The notes under the pieces were generated by a model, which was not told where the DNA came from, ran no database searches, and worked only from the letters and a program-made list of their open reading frames with translations. Shown here piece by piece: positions 25,349 through 34,165 of a stretch of DNA of 47,955 bases. Origin of the DNA: Aureispira sp964445645 (GTDB lineage Bacteria > Bacteroidota > Bacteroidia > Chitinophagales > Saprospiraceae); assembly GCA_964445645.1 (NCBI GenBank), contig CAYULH010000030.1, positions 1 through 47,955 on the forward strand, read 5' to 3'. Both the position numbers and the translations under genes were made by a program. The first letter of the stretch is position 1, and the number at the start of each line of letters is the position of its first letter.

Positions 25349-26677
25349 ATGAAAAAATTATTGCACTTATCCCTTTTTCTCCTGTTCTCCTCCTGCAGTC
25401 TAGCTCAAAAAAACACCCAAGCTCCTCAACAACAAGACATTGTAATTGTAGGGGCAGGCATGGCCGGGCTGAGTGCTGCCCATTATCTCCAAGAACAGGG
25501 CTTTAGGCCCATTGTGTTAGAAGCGCAAGCCCAAGTAGGTGGCCGCCTCAAAACCAACAGAAGCCTTGGTTTTCCGTTTGATGAGGGGGCCAGTTGGATT
25601 CATGGCCCAGTGGGCAACCCCATTACCAAATTGGCCAAACAATCCAATACGCAAACCATGCTCACCAACGATGAACATGTTAAGGTGTATGCTGCTGATG
25701 GTTCTGTCTATACCAATGCACAACTGGAAGAGGCGGAAGAGGAATACAATGAAATTTTGGAGGAATTAAAAGGAGCAAGGGATCAAAGCTTTGCCACGGT
25801 TTTTTACCAGAAATATCCACAGTACAAGGAAGATCCTTTGTGGACGTATATGTTGTCGGCTTATTTAGAATTTGATATAGGAGGTGATATTTACCAATTG
25901 TCCTCCAAGGGTTTTTATGATGATGAGGCATTTAGAGGCAAGGATGTTATGGTGACCAATGGCTATGATAACCTCGCCAATTATCTGGCAGAAGGGCTGG
26001 ATATTCGTCTCAATACTCTAGTTACAGGCATTGATTATACGAATAATAAAATTACTATTACTACGAATAAGGAAACCTACACGGCCCACCAAGTCTTAGT
26101 GACCGTTCCACTAGGAGTCTTAAAAAAAGGGGCTATCCAATTCTCCCCTGCACTGCCCACGCCCACCCAAGAGGCCATACAGCACTTGGAAATGGGTACT
26201 GTGAATAAATTCCTCTTGGTTTGGGACGAGGCTTTTTGGGAGGAGGAACTCCAATACATTGGCTACACCCCTGCCGAAAAGGGCAAATTCAACTATTTCT
26301 TGAATCTAAAAAAACTGAACAAGGCTCATGCTCTTATGACCTTTGCTTTTGGGGATTACTCCAAACAAACCGAGCAAATGACCGACCAAGCCATCTTAGA
26401 AGAAATTATGGCGCATTTGAAGCAAATCTATGGCAAGGACATTCCCCAGCCTACCCAATTCCTGAGAACTCAATGGAATGAAAACCCCTACAGTTATGGG
26501 GCGTATTCCTTTGTGAGCAAGGGGGGCAGCAGTGCTTTGTTTGAGGTGTTTGAAGAGGCGGTTGAGCATAAAATTTTCTTTGCTGGGGAACATACTAGTC
26601 GGGCTTATCGGGGGACGGTACATGGAGCTTATTTGAGTGGGATTCGGGCCGCTCGGAAGATGGTTGGAGGGCGGTAG
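25349..26677 (+). CDS. Exported flavin amine oxidase
   Basis: A 442 aa FAD-dependent amine oxidoreductase of the polyamine/monoamine oxidase type. The lipoprotein signal is MKKLLHLSLFLLFSSC (Cys16). The Rossmann motif VIVGAGMAGLSAAHYL is at 33-48, Glu58 ends the second strand, and GGR at 64-66 follows. A substrate-domain stretch (FDEGASWIHGPVGN) comes next, and the C-terminal FAD motif FAGEHTSRAYRGTVHGAYLSG lies near 412-432. It oxidises amines to imines/aldehydes with H2O2 release. A lipid-anchored envelope location is unusual for the family but is seen in bacteria. Eight bp follow the HxlR gene. Confidence 0.88.
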   Translation: MKKLLHLSLFLLFSSCSLAQKNTQAPQQQDIVIVGAGMAGLSAAHYLQEQGFRPIVLEAQAQVGGRLKTNRSLGFPFDEGASWIHGPVGNPITKLAKQSNTQTMLTNDEHVKVYAADGSVYTNAQLEEAEEEYNEILEELKGARDQSFATVFYQKYPQYKEDPLWTYMLSAYLEFDIGGDIYQLSSKGFYDDEAFRGKDVMVTNGYDNLANYLAEGLDIRLNTLVTGIDYTNNKITITTNKETYTAHQVLVTVPLGVLKKGAIQFSPALPTPTQEAIQHLEMGTVNKFLLVWDEAFWEEELQYIGYTPAEKGKFNYFLNLKKLNKAHALMTFAFGDYSKQTEQMTDQAILEEIMAHLKQIYGKDIPQPTQFLRTQWNENPYSYGAYSFVSKGGSSALFEVFEEAVEHKIFFAGEHTSRAYRGTVHGAYLSGIRAARKMVGGR

Positions 26678-26754
26678 GTGATTTTTGTAGGATTGGCTTA
26701 CTACAAGCCTCAACCAAAAAGCTTATCTTTATACAAAAGTCTAAAATGTAGTAC

Positions 26755-27006
26755 ATGAGTATTCAAGCCATTAAATCTGATATTATTGAAATTCTTAACA
26801 AAATTGAGGATGAAAAACTTATTGAAGTATACAAAGATATTATACTTTTGAGTCTTCTTAAAATTGGAGATACTACAGTTATTGGTTATTCGGCCAGCGG
26901 CGAAGCACTAAATGCTGATTTATTAAAGAAGGAGGTCATTGAAGCCCAACCTCGTGTAAAGTCAGGTCAAAAACTCCCATTAACAACTAATTGTCAATTA
27001 GATTAA
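26755..27006 (+). CDS. Orphan antitoxin-like small protein
   Basis: 83 aa. The N-terminal helix (IKSDIIEILNKIEDEKLIEVYKDI) and the pattern VIGYSASGEAL..KKEVIEAQPRVKSG resemble antitoxins of Bacteroidota RelE/ParE modules, in which an IGY-x-x-x-G-x-x-L segment precedes E-A-x-x-R-x-x-S-G. The usual C-terminal residues are replaced by LPLTTNCQLD, and no toxin gene follows, so it may be a solitary or 3'-altered antitoxin. It lies 77 bp after the amine oxidase on the same strand. Family assignment by pattern only. Confidence 0.5.
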   Translation: MSIQAIKSDIIEILNKIEDEKLIEVYKDIILLSLLKIGDTTVIGYSASGEALNADLLKKEVIEAQPRVKSGQKLPLTTNCQLD

Positions 27007-27116
27007 GAAATCCAACTATCAACAACAAACAAAGATTCAATTTTAAGGCTTTTAAGTACACATTATTCAAATTGCCTTAGTATTAATAACACTATTAAAC
27101 GATACAATACTACATT

Positions 27117-28889
27117 ATGTTCAATAAAAATTGGGTATTTGGAGACTTAGGAGGTCTTACTTTTACCGCTAACCAAGCTGATGACTCCGTTTTGTTTCCC
27201 ATTAATAATGATAAGTTTACTGCGAATGAAGGATGTGCTTCTATATCTGATAATAATGGAAGTTTATTATTCTATACAGATGGTAGATACATTTGGAAAT
27301 ACGATGGTTTCCGAATAGTAGATAACTCAGGTAATCCTATAGAACTAGATGGCGATGATACTTCTTCACAATCTGCTATTATTGTGCCTGACCTAAGCAA
27401 CGAAAATAAATACTACATTTTTACAATGGATGGCAACTCATCCAATCCTTCAACAACAGCAGTAAAAAATCTTAACATCTATTTAATAGATACGAGTAAT
27501 TGGTCAGTAGACACAACTATACTAACTACTATTCAAAACTCTTCGCCATCCTTTGAAAGAGATCAATATAACAATACACCACTTTCCCCCGCAGAAAAAT
27601 TAACGGCTGTTAAATCTTCAAACTGCAATAATATTTGGGTATTAGCCTTGCATCAACTAGGGCAAAATGACACTGGAGGAAACACCCGTTTAAAAGGCTT
27701 GTTGAGAATTTTTAAAGTTGATTTAAATGGCGTACAACATCATACAGATATAGAACTAGGTACAGATGTTCTTGATAGAGGATACATGAAAGTTAGCCAC
27801 GATAGCAAAACATTAGCTATTGCAAATAGTCCCATTGGGTCACTTTCGTATCAAAAAGTTCTGTTGTATGATTTTGATGATGTAAATGGGCTTTTAGATG
27901 TAAACTCTTTAAGAGAAATTAACTTTGGATACAACCAAACACCCTATGGGATTGAGTTTTCACCCAATAACAAATTTCTATATATTTCAACATGGAATAG
28001 ACCTGACTACGAGGTTGATGGTTATATATTTCAAATAGACCTTGAAAACAACACCTATCCTCTTACTGTGAATACCGTTAATACTAGTGGTAACTATTAC
28101 TTCAAAAAAATAAACTGCGGAGCCACTCAAGCAATACCACAAAACACTTCGGGTGGGCTAGGACTTCAAGTACTTGGCGCACTACAAATGGGGCCAAATA
28201 ATAAAATTTACATTGCCCGAAAATTCTATGATAAAATCGGAGTAATTAATCGTCCAGATTTAGTTGGTGCTGGCTGTGATATAGCCGAAGAAGCTATCAA
28301 TATTTCTGGAATGTGCATGCTAGGCTTACCTAATTTTATAACCAACTCATGTGTTGAATGCTCCTGTGGCTGTTCTTGTGGCTCTTGTTGTGATTGTAAT
28401 AAAAATGCAGAAAATCAAAATAAAGAACTAATTGAACGTGCCAAACAAAAAACAACACTCGTCAAGTCAGATGTACAATGCCTTGAGCCATTTCTGGACA
28501 ATTGCACAACAACAATCATTGCTGCTCCAGAAAACCTAGAGCCGTGTTTTTATCTGCATTACAATAATAACAATATCCCTAGTACATCTGCTCAAAAAAT
28601 TTACATTACCGTATGTAATCCGTTTGCTGATATTCAGTTCAATAGCTTACAATTGACCAAAATTACTTTAGTACCTCAAAACCCAGCTCATGATAACATT
28701 TATATCACTCCTGATGGATTGGTCTTTTTGGATTGTTTACAACCATGTTCCTGCAAAAGTAGAGAATTTGCTTTAATCAATGAAAATACAGAGATTGTTG
28801 ATTACAAACTGGAAGTAGAGTATTGCTATGATAGTATCACTATTACCACGGTATCAAAAGGGGGAACCATAGAACTGAACCCTCAATAA
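27117..28889 (+). CDS. Leaderless propeller-like protein with Cys-rich cluster
   Basis: 590 aa. The first ~410 residues start FNKNWVFGDLGGLTF and include GCASISDNNGSLLFYTDG, a pattern found in the N-terminal beta-propeller of gliding/T9SS-associated Bacteroidota surface proteins. Here no signal peptide precedes it and no sorting domain follows. Residues 412-427 hold eight Cys in 16 positions (CVECSCGCSCGSCCDC), followed by a charged helix and a Cys-containing, strand-rich C-terminal domain (about 455-590). I see no known enzyme motif. The cluster could bind metal or be disulfide-linked. Export by another route or a cytosolic role are both open. Confidence 0.6.
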   Translation: MFNKNWVFGDLGGLTFTANQADDSVLFPINNDKFTANEGCASISDNNGSLLFYTDGRYIWKYDGFRIVDNSGNPIELDGDDTSSQSAIIVPDLSNENKYYIFTMDGNSSNPSTTAVKNLNIYLIDTSNWSVDTTILTTIQNSSPSFERDQYNNTPLSPAEKLTAVKSSNCNNIWVLALHQLGQNDTGGNTRLKGLLRIFKVDLNGVQHHTDIELGTDVLDRGYMKVSHDSKTLAIANSPIGSLSYQKVLLYDFDDVNGLLDVNSLREINFGYNQTPYGIEFSPNNKFLYISTWNRPDYEVDGYIFQIDLENNTYPLTVNTVNTSGNYYFKKINCGATQAIPQNTSGGLGLQVLGALQMGPNNKIYIARKFYDKIGVINRPDLVGAGCDIAEEAINISGMCMLGLPNFITNSCVECSCGCSCGSCCDCNKNAENQNKELIERAKQKTTLVKSDVQCLEPFLDNCTTTIIAAPENLEPCFYLHYNNNNIPSTSAQKIYITVCNPFADIQFNSLQLTKITLVPQNPAHDNIYITPDGLVFLDCLQPCSCKSREFALINENTEIVDYKLEVEYCYDSITITTVSKGGTIELNPQ

Positions 28890-28939
28890 ATAAAGTAGTC
28901 TTAAAAAAAGCTATAGTTCGCTTATATACAATAACAACG

Positions 28940-28969
28940 GACACTCCTATTTTGGGAGTGTCTTTTTTT
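28940..28969 (+). terminator. Rho-independent terminator
   Basis: GACACTCC / GGGAGTGTC stem with a TATTTT-type loop and seven T following, 50 bp after the Cys-rich protein gene. Confidence 0.92.
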
Positions 28970-29100
28970 GAGCCAACTTAATCTCCCCCCACCCCCCTAC
29001 AAAACCTGACACTACCATGAATAACTAATTCCCCATTACATGAAAAAAGAATTAAAATAAAAGCTTATAATTGGCATTGAACCAAAAACAGCACTACTCA

Positions 29101-31104
29101 ATGTCCAATACAACAACAGCCCCCAACGATGGCTGGCACATCAGCACCCAACAGCAAGCCCCTTACACGGGCATAGCCCTATCCAATGGCCGTATTGGCC
29201 TGCTCACCGCCCCCGAACCCTTCCGAATACAGCACACCATCCTCAACAATGTCTTTGATGTAGAGCCAAGGCTCCAAGTCAGCCAAGTAGTCCGTGGCAT
29301 GGATTTCGGGAATTTGGATGTGTTTGTGGATGGTGAGCTGATAACTGCCCAAAACATTAGCAATTGGAGGCAAACGATTGATATGAAGGGGGCGGCGTTT
29401 ACCACGTATTTTGAAGTGGAAGGCAAGGCCAAAATCACCTGCACCATTTATGCCCTTCGCAACATGCAGTACACGGGCTATATTGATGTTAAAATTGAAG
29501 CCTTGACAGACATTGCCATTGAGGTAGTCGGCAAAATAATCACGCCCCAAAGCTACCAAATCCCACAAAACAGCTACCAGGTATTGCGTGATTTGGAAAC
29601 CAGTATGCCCATCTTGCAATCGGTAGCCAGAACCCCATTTGGCAAACACCTAGTGGCTACAGCCAGCACTTTTATTTGGCACCACATCAATTCTACCCGA
29701 GCAGAACAACGCCCCCAACTCAACCACAATATGCTTTCTCCTTATGAGAATACCCTCTCGTTTGAAAGCAGCATCCAACAAGGCCAACAATTGGAGTTTG
29801 CATGGACAGGTGCAGAATGCACCACCGCCGATTTTTCCGACCCCAAATCAGAATCCGAACGAATGGTTATTTTTAATTTGTTGAATAATCGGGAGGTGTT
29901 GTTGGGCAGGCACAAGGCTTTGTGGGCAGCGCTTTGGGAAGGGGATATTGTGATAGAGGGCGATTTGGAAGCCCAGCAGGCTGTACGTTTGGCCTTGTAT
30001 CATTTGTATGCCTTTGGGCGTGGCGATTCGGATTTGAGTATTGGCCCTATGGGTTTGTCCTTGCAAGTGCCGTACAATGGTCACATTTTTTGGGACACCG
30101 AATTGTGGATGCTGCCGCCCTTGCTGCTGCTCAATCAAGATATTGCTCGTTCCTTGGTCAATTATCGTTTTGATAGATTGGGGGCAGCCCAAAAACGAGC
30201 GCAAAATTATGGCTACAAGGGCGCTATGTTTCCTTGGGAGAGTGATGATACAGGCGAGGAAGCCACCCCACCCTATGCCCTGACAGGCCCTTTTGAACAC
30301 CACATTACGGCCGATATAGGCATTGCTTTTTGGAATTATTATCAAGCTACCCAAAATAAGCAATGGTTAGCCCAAAAAGGCTATCCTGTGATGAAGGAAA
30401 TCGCCGATTTTTGGGTAAGTCGGGTTAGCCCTAATGAGGATGGCAGCTACTCGATCAATAATGTGGTGGGAGCCAATGAATTTGCCCACAATGTGGATGA
30501 CAATGCCTTTACCAATGGGGCCGCTATCACAGCTTTGCAATTTGCCACCTTGGCCGCCCAAGAACTGAATCTGCCTCCCAACCCAGCATGGAAAACGGTA
30601 GCCAACAATATCCGAATTCTAAAATTCCCAGATGGCACTACCAAAGAACATGCAGCTTATACAGGCGTAAGAATTAAGCAAGCAGATGTAAATTTATTAT
30701 CTTACCCCCTCAATATTATTCGTGATCGGGCAACCATCCTAAAAGACTTAAAATATTACGAACCTAAGCTCGCCCCAGAAGGCCCTGCTATGGGCAAGTC
30801 TATTTTTGCGGTGTTGTATGCTCGTTTGGGGGATGTAGAGAATGCTTTTAGATTGTTTAAGGAGAGTTATATCCCCAACCAACAAGCTCCTTTTGGCGCA
30901 CTTTCGGAAAAGGCCACGGCCAATTATTCTTATTTTGTGACGGGGGCTGGTGGCCTATTGCAGACTGTATTGTTTGGCTTTGGGGGCTTGGATATTTCTG
31001 ACCAAGGTATTGTCCAAAACAATCCCATACTCCCCCACCAGTGGAAATCTTTGACCATTAAAGGGGTTGGAGTAGATAAAAAGACTTATAAAATTGAAGG
31101 GTAA
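29101..31104 (+). CDS. GH65-type glycosidase (PGGHG/ATHL1-like)
   Basis: The start is taken at MSNTTTAPNDGW (667 aa); the longer frame needs a TTG start. No signal peptide. The (alpha/alpha)6 core contains GHIFWDTELWMLPPLLL, then YKGAMFPWESDDTGEE, then GANEFAHNVDDNAFTN; the Glu of GANE is at the position of the GH65 general acid. The FWDTE and FPW pattern is closest, from memory, to the vertebrate collagen-disaccharide glucosidase PGGHG/ATHL1 and its bacterial relatives rather than to maltose or trehalose phosphorylases. It would cleave an alpha-glucosyl disaccharide in the cytosol. A guanine deaminase-like gene follows at once. Confidence 0.8.
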   Translation: MSNTTTAPNDGWHISTQQQAPYTGIALSNGRIGLLTAPEPFRIQHTILNNVFDVEPRLQVSQVVRGMDFGNLDVFVDGELITAQNISNWRQTIDMKGAAFTTYFEVEGKAKITCTIYALRNMQYTGYIDVKIEALTDIAIEVVGKIITPQSYQIPQNSYQVLRDLETSMPILQSVARTPFGKHLVATASTFIWHHINSTRAEQRPQLNHNMLSPYENTLSFESSIQQGQQLEFAWTGAECTTADFSDPKSESERMVIFNLLNNREVLLGRHKALWAALWEGDIVIEGDLEAQQAVRLALYHLYAFGRGDSDLSIGPMGLSLQVPYNGHIFWDTELWMLPPLLLLNQDIARSLVNYRFDRLGAAQKRAQNYGYKGAMFPWESDDTGEEATPPYALTGPFEHHITADIGIAFWNYYQATQNKQWLAQKGYPVMKEIADFWVSRVSPNEDGSYSINNVVGANEFAHNVDDNAFTNGAAITALQFATLAAQELNLPPNPAWKTVANNIRILKFPDGTTKEHAAYTGVRIKQADVNLLSYPLNIIRDRATILKDLKYYEPKLAPEGPAMGKSIFAVLYARLGDVENAFRLFKESYIPNQQAPFGALSEKATANYSYFVTGAGGLLQTVLFGFGGLDISDQGIVQNNPILPHQWKSLTIKGVGVDKKTYKIEG

Positions 31105-31115
31105 ATCCATTGACT

Positions 31116-31866
31116 ATGACAGAAAAAGACCAATATTTCATGAGGCGTGCCATCCAAATGGCCGAAAAAGGAATGGATAGCAATGCGGGCGGCCCATTTG
31201 GTTGTGTGATTGTTAAGGATGGTAAAATTATTGCCGAAGGACACAACCAAGTCACTTCTACCAATGACCCTACTGCTCATGCAGAAGTGGTGGCCATTAG
31301 GGAGGCTTGCAAAAAACTAAATTCTTTTCAATTTTTAAATCAAGTTCTTGAATTGGTGGTGCAGATGCACAATCATAATCATCTTCATCGGCATCCGAAT
31401 TATTTGGTGTAGAATCAATATCTAATTCATTTGCAGCAGTAATTTCTGCACAATTAATATAATCTCCACTATCCATTACAATTACATCTACAAGTAATAC
31501 TGCAGTATTTCCAATTTCAATAAATCCAATATTCCATAAACCTGTTATTGGGTTATAAGTACCTATTGAACAACTGTAATTAACANNNNNNNNNNTTCTT
31601 TTCAATTGGACGATTGTGTGATATACACTTCTTGCGAACCTTGCCCTATGTGTTTTGGTGCCATTTATTGGGCCAGACCCAAAATGGTCTATTATGCCTG
31701 TACCAAAAAGGATGCGGCCAAAATTGCCTTTGATGACCAATTTATTTATGATGAATTGGAAAAGGAAATGGAGGAGCGAGATATAAAGTTTGTTCGGCTG
31801 CTGCGAAAAGATGCTATTCCTGTATTTGATAAGTGGGCGGCCAAAGTGGATAAGCAGGAGTATTAG
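31116..31866 (+). CDS. Guanine deaminase-like protein, split by gap 2
   Basis: Codons 31116-31333 and 31608-31866 together give an intact cytidine/guanine deaminase-fold protein of about 159 aa. Zinc motifs are HAEVVAIREA (H55, E57) and, after the break, SCEPCPMC (C85, C88 in the joined protein). The C-terminus (ARPKMVYYACTKKDAAKIAFDD, then a Glu-rich helix) fits guanine deaminase of the GuaD type. The two halves join exactly across a repeated TTCTTTTCAATT (31322-31333 and 31596-31607), so the natural gene is almost certainly continuous. Guanine deamination to xanthine is the family activity; related nucleoside deaminases are possible. Confidence 0.8.
31334..31585 (-). other. Apparent mis-joined DUF11-like fragment
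   Basis: This 252 bp stretch interrupts the deaminase. On the minus strand it is fully open and reads TYNPITGLWNIGFIEIG, then SGDYINCAEITAANELDID and TPNNSDADEDDYD, the hallmark of a DUF11 repeat as found in very large Bacteroidota surface proteins. Such genes are highly repetitive, a usual cause of assembly breaks. With the adjoining 10 N and the 12 bp overlap on either side, the best explanation is a contig-end chimera rather than an insertion. Confidence 0.75.
31586..31595. other. Assembly gap 2
   Basis: Ten N between the DUF11-like fragment and the resumed deaminase gene. TTCTTTTCAATT occurs on both sides of the intruding sequence. Confidence 0.95.
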
Positions 31867-31902
31867 CGTTGTTTTATATTATAAAAAAATTAAGTATTCT
31901 AA

Positions 31903-31990
31903 AAACCGAGGCTCTGAGTCGTCCTAAAATAGGTTGACCAAAATAAATTAATAAAAGGCAGTAAAGTCAGCTCGACTTTACTGTTTTTTT
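31903..31990 (+). terminator. Repeat module followed by strong terminator
   Basis: ACCGAGGCTCTG (31904-31915) is shared with the dispersed repeats at 34.8 and 47.7 kb. The stem CAGTAAAGTC / GACTTTACTG with a 5 nt loop (31959-31983) and seven T follow. CCTAAAATAGGTTGACC (31923-31939) resembles the ends of some insertion sequences, but no transposase is present. Confidence 0.75.
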
Positions 31991-32056
31991 GTGTGATTGC
32001 TCCTATTATGCAAAATGCTCATGCCTTGATTGTGGAACGATTGAGTGGTTTGGTTT
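31991..32056 (+). pseudogene. Possible 3' end of a lost gene
   Basis: The frame TGT GTG ATT GCT CCT... reads IAPIMQNAHALIVERLSGLV then stop (about 31994-32056). It looks like the C-terminus of a deleted protein; no family recognised. Confidence 0.2.
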
Positions 32057-32140
32057 AATTTAATTATTTTTACTAGTATTGTATTGTGCAAAGGCATTTC
32101 AAATTTTTCCTATTCTCATTCCAAAAAACAATTGCTCAAC

Positions 32141-33238
32141 ATGACTATTAAAAAAAAATACACCTGCATCTTAATCATCTCTGTGTTTATTTGGGCAATA
32201 ATTAGTTGCAATGATTCCGATTCCACCAATACAAGTGATGAGCGTGATGCTGCACCTGCATTGAACAAAACAAAGCCAACAGTTGCAAAATCTGCCAATT
32301 CTTCAAATTTCAATCTACCAGAAGGTTATAAGTTATTCGAGAAAATCCAAGGAGACTTGAATGGAGATGGGTTATCTGATTATGTGCTTGTCATTAAAGG
32401 AACTAAAAAGGAAAACTTTGTTAAAAATGATTTTGACGAGGTGGTTGACCGAAATAGAAGGGGGGTTATGATTTATTGGGCTACCGAAAATGGTGTCACA
32501 TTAGCTGCACAAAATTTGGATTGTTTTTCTTCTGAAAATGAAGATGGAGGAGTCTATTTCCCACCAGAACTTTCAATTAATATAAAAAAGGGCAAGCTGT
32601 ATATTGGTTATGGTCATGGAAGATATGGAAATTGGCAGTATACCTTTAGGTACCAAAATGCTGCTTTTGAACTGATTGGCTATGACTCTAATGAGAATAA
32701 TGGCCCAATAATAAATTATATAACAAGCATCAATTTTCTAACCCAAAAGAAACAAACAAAAGTAAATGTAAATGAAGAGGCGGAGGCTAGTGGAGAGGAA
32801 GTGTTTGAAGAAAAATGGGACAAGATTACCGTGGATGGATTGCATAAATTGTCTGAAATAAATGATTTTGATGACTTGGATGTTACTAAAAGCCCAACTC
32901 CATCCAATATCCAAATAACCAATGAAAGTGGAACAACTCCTTGCTTGTTGAAGGATATAGTTGTTGACAATGGTGCTTACTATGTCATAGTGGATTATAC
33001 ACAAATAACAGGTGAAGATGAAAGCTCTGGAGTGCCAATCTATGAAAATCGCAATCCTAAATTAAGAACGTTTAAGTTAGATATTAATAGTGAAGTAAGC
33101 ATTCTGGAAATGGGTGTTCAAGAAAAAAAGATTCATATTTCTGAAAAAGATAAAGATGAACTTGTAAATTATGAAATGTGGGATATTGAAGTAAAAAATG
33201 GCACTGTAATCAGTTTATCACAGGTATATTTTCCATAG
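32141..33238 (+). CDS. Hypothetical lipoprotein with DxNxDG motif
   Basis: The start is taken at MTIKKKYTCILII (365 aa), which gives a lipoprotein signal with Cys23 in AIISC followed by NDSDS; the longer frame adds 32 non-signal residues. Residues 70-200 carry QGDLNGDGLSDYVLVIKG, a VCBS/FG-GAP-like calcium-loop strand, then DRNRRGVMIYW, DCFSSENEDGGVYFPPE and GYGHGRYGNWQYTFRYQ. I have seen this order in an uncharacterised bacterial lipoprotein family. The C-terminal third is less familiar. Single gene; envelope location inferred. Confidence 0.7.
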   Translation: MTIKKKYTCILIISVFIWAIISCNDSDSTNTSDERDAAPALNKTKPTVAKSANSSNFNLPEGYKLFEKIQGDLNGDGLSDYVLVIKGTKKENFVKNDFDEVVDRNRRGVMIYWATENGVTLAAQNLDCFSSENEDGGVYFPPELSINIKKGKLYIGYGHGRYGNWQYTFRYQNAAFELIGYDSNENNGPIINYITSINFLTQKKQTKVNVNEEAEASGEEVFEEKWDKITVDGLHKLSEINDFDDLDVTKSPTPSNIQITNESGTTPCLLKDIVVDNGAYYVIVDYTQITGEDESSGVPIYENRNPKLRTFKLDINSEVSILEMGVQEKKIHISEKDKDELVNYEMWDIEVKNGTVISLSQVYFP

Positions 33239-33331
33239 TTGAAACCATGATCATTCCTGCCCAAATTTGCTTTTAAAGTACTAAATCCCACCTCCAAACA
33301 GCGTTAAACTTACGATTGACTGGACTAATAA

Positions 33332-33469
33332 AAATTGTATTTGAATTCACCAGACACCTTGGGGCAGCCTATTTGTTTGGCTGGTTTTAGCGTGAGTAAC
33401 TCCGCCAGCCACGAAATGTATGTGCGGGCGGTATTGCAAGAATCCAATGCTTACAAAAGTGGTGCTTGA
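33332..33469 (+). pseudogene. Possible gene remnant
   Basis: A 45-codon open frame without a start reads LNSPDTLGQPICLAGFSVSN and ends YKSGA-stop. It has coding-like composition but matches nothing I recognise. It lies between the lipoprotein and the convergent STAS-like genes. Confidence 0.25.
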
Positions 33470-33496
33470 TAAGAACTAATATTTGTCCTACTGTAT

Positions 33497-33895
33497 TTAT
33501 GACGGCACTAAAGTATGAAGCTCTTCGGCCCAAGTTGTGGCATCTTCCATGTTTTCAAAAACCTTAAATGGCATAGGATTCTTCTGTATACTAAAAACCA
33601 TTTTTAAAGCCAACCGAAACAAGACATTATCCATCACATAAGCTACTCCCAAACAATAAGTACTGATAAGTTCTTCGTGTTCCTTCATCCACTCAGCCTG
33701 TTTTTTTATGTATTTTGGATTTGGAATAGGAGCATTGGTCAAATCAAAAATAACTGAAAAAGGCTTCTTAGTCTCATAATCACCATACAAGCCGTCAAGA
33801 TAAGCATCAATATTCTCGTCGGTCGCTTTTTGTCCTGTAAATGAGACAATAGTAATTTTGGGGTTAGAACGATCAAAATTGGCGTAAACATTCAT
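33497..33895 (-). CDS. STAS/SEC14-like protein (copy 1)
   Basis: The start is taken at MNVYANFDRSNP (132 aa), matching the paralogue. An alternating strand-helix pattern ITIVSFTG...ENIDAYLDGL...FSVIFDLTNAP...KYIKKQAEWMKEHEELI...CLGVAYVM fits the STAS/SEC14-like (SpoIIAA-type) fold. A shared C-terminal signature PMPFKVFENMEDATTWAEEL follows. No Ser phosphorylation motif is obvious. Such stand-alone proteins are common and uncharacterised in Bacteroidota. A paralogue lies 270 bp upstream on the same strand. Confidence 0.65.
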   Translation of the reverse strand: MNVYANFDRSNPKITIVSFTGQKATDENIDAYLDGLYGDYETKKPFSVIFDLTNAPIPNPKYIKKQAEWMKEHEELISTYCLGVAYVMDNVLFRLALKMVFSIQKNPMPFKVFENMEDATTWAEELHTLVPS

Positions 33896-34165
33896 ATAAA
33901 TGAAAATTGAGTTGTTAAAATTTTTAAATAATACAACTAAGTACAATTAGGGAAGAACCAATCCTTTTATTAGGAAGATACAAAAACTATAGTATTAAAT
34001 TAAGAAAATTTGGGATAAAACACCTCAAATTAGAGTCATAAGTTTAAAAAATTTGACGTAAAACCAAAACAAGCTTGTGCAATTGCACAGACAGTCTGTA
34101 CCTATCAGCTTCATGATCCAAAAAGGAAAACAATAAAATGCCCAAAGGGCAGGGCTGTTATTAAA

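Noticed and set aside
31297..31740. 147-codon minus-strand frame across gap 2
   Set aside because: It joins DUF11-like sequence to antisense of the deaminase through the N run; not a real gene.
31916..31945. Insertion sequence end
   Set aside because: CCTAAAATAGGTTGACC resembles some IS termini, but there is no transposase, no partner terminus and no target duplication visible.
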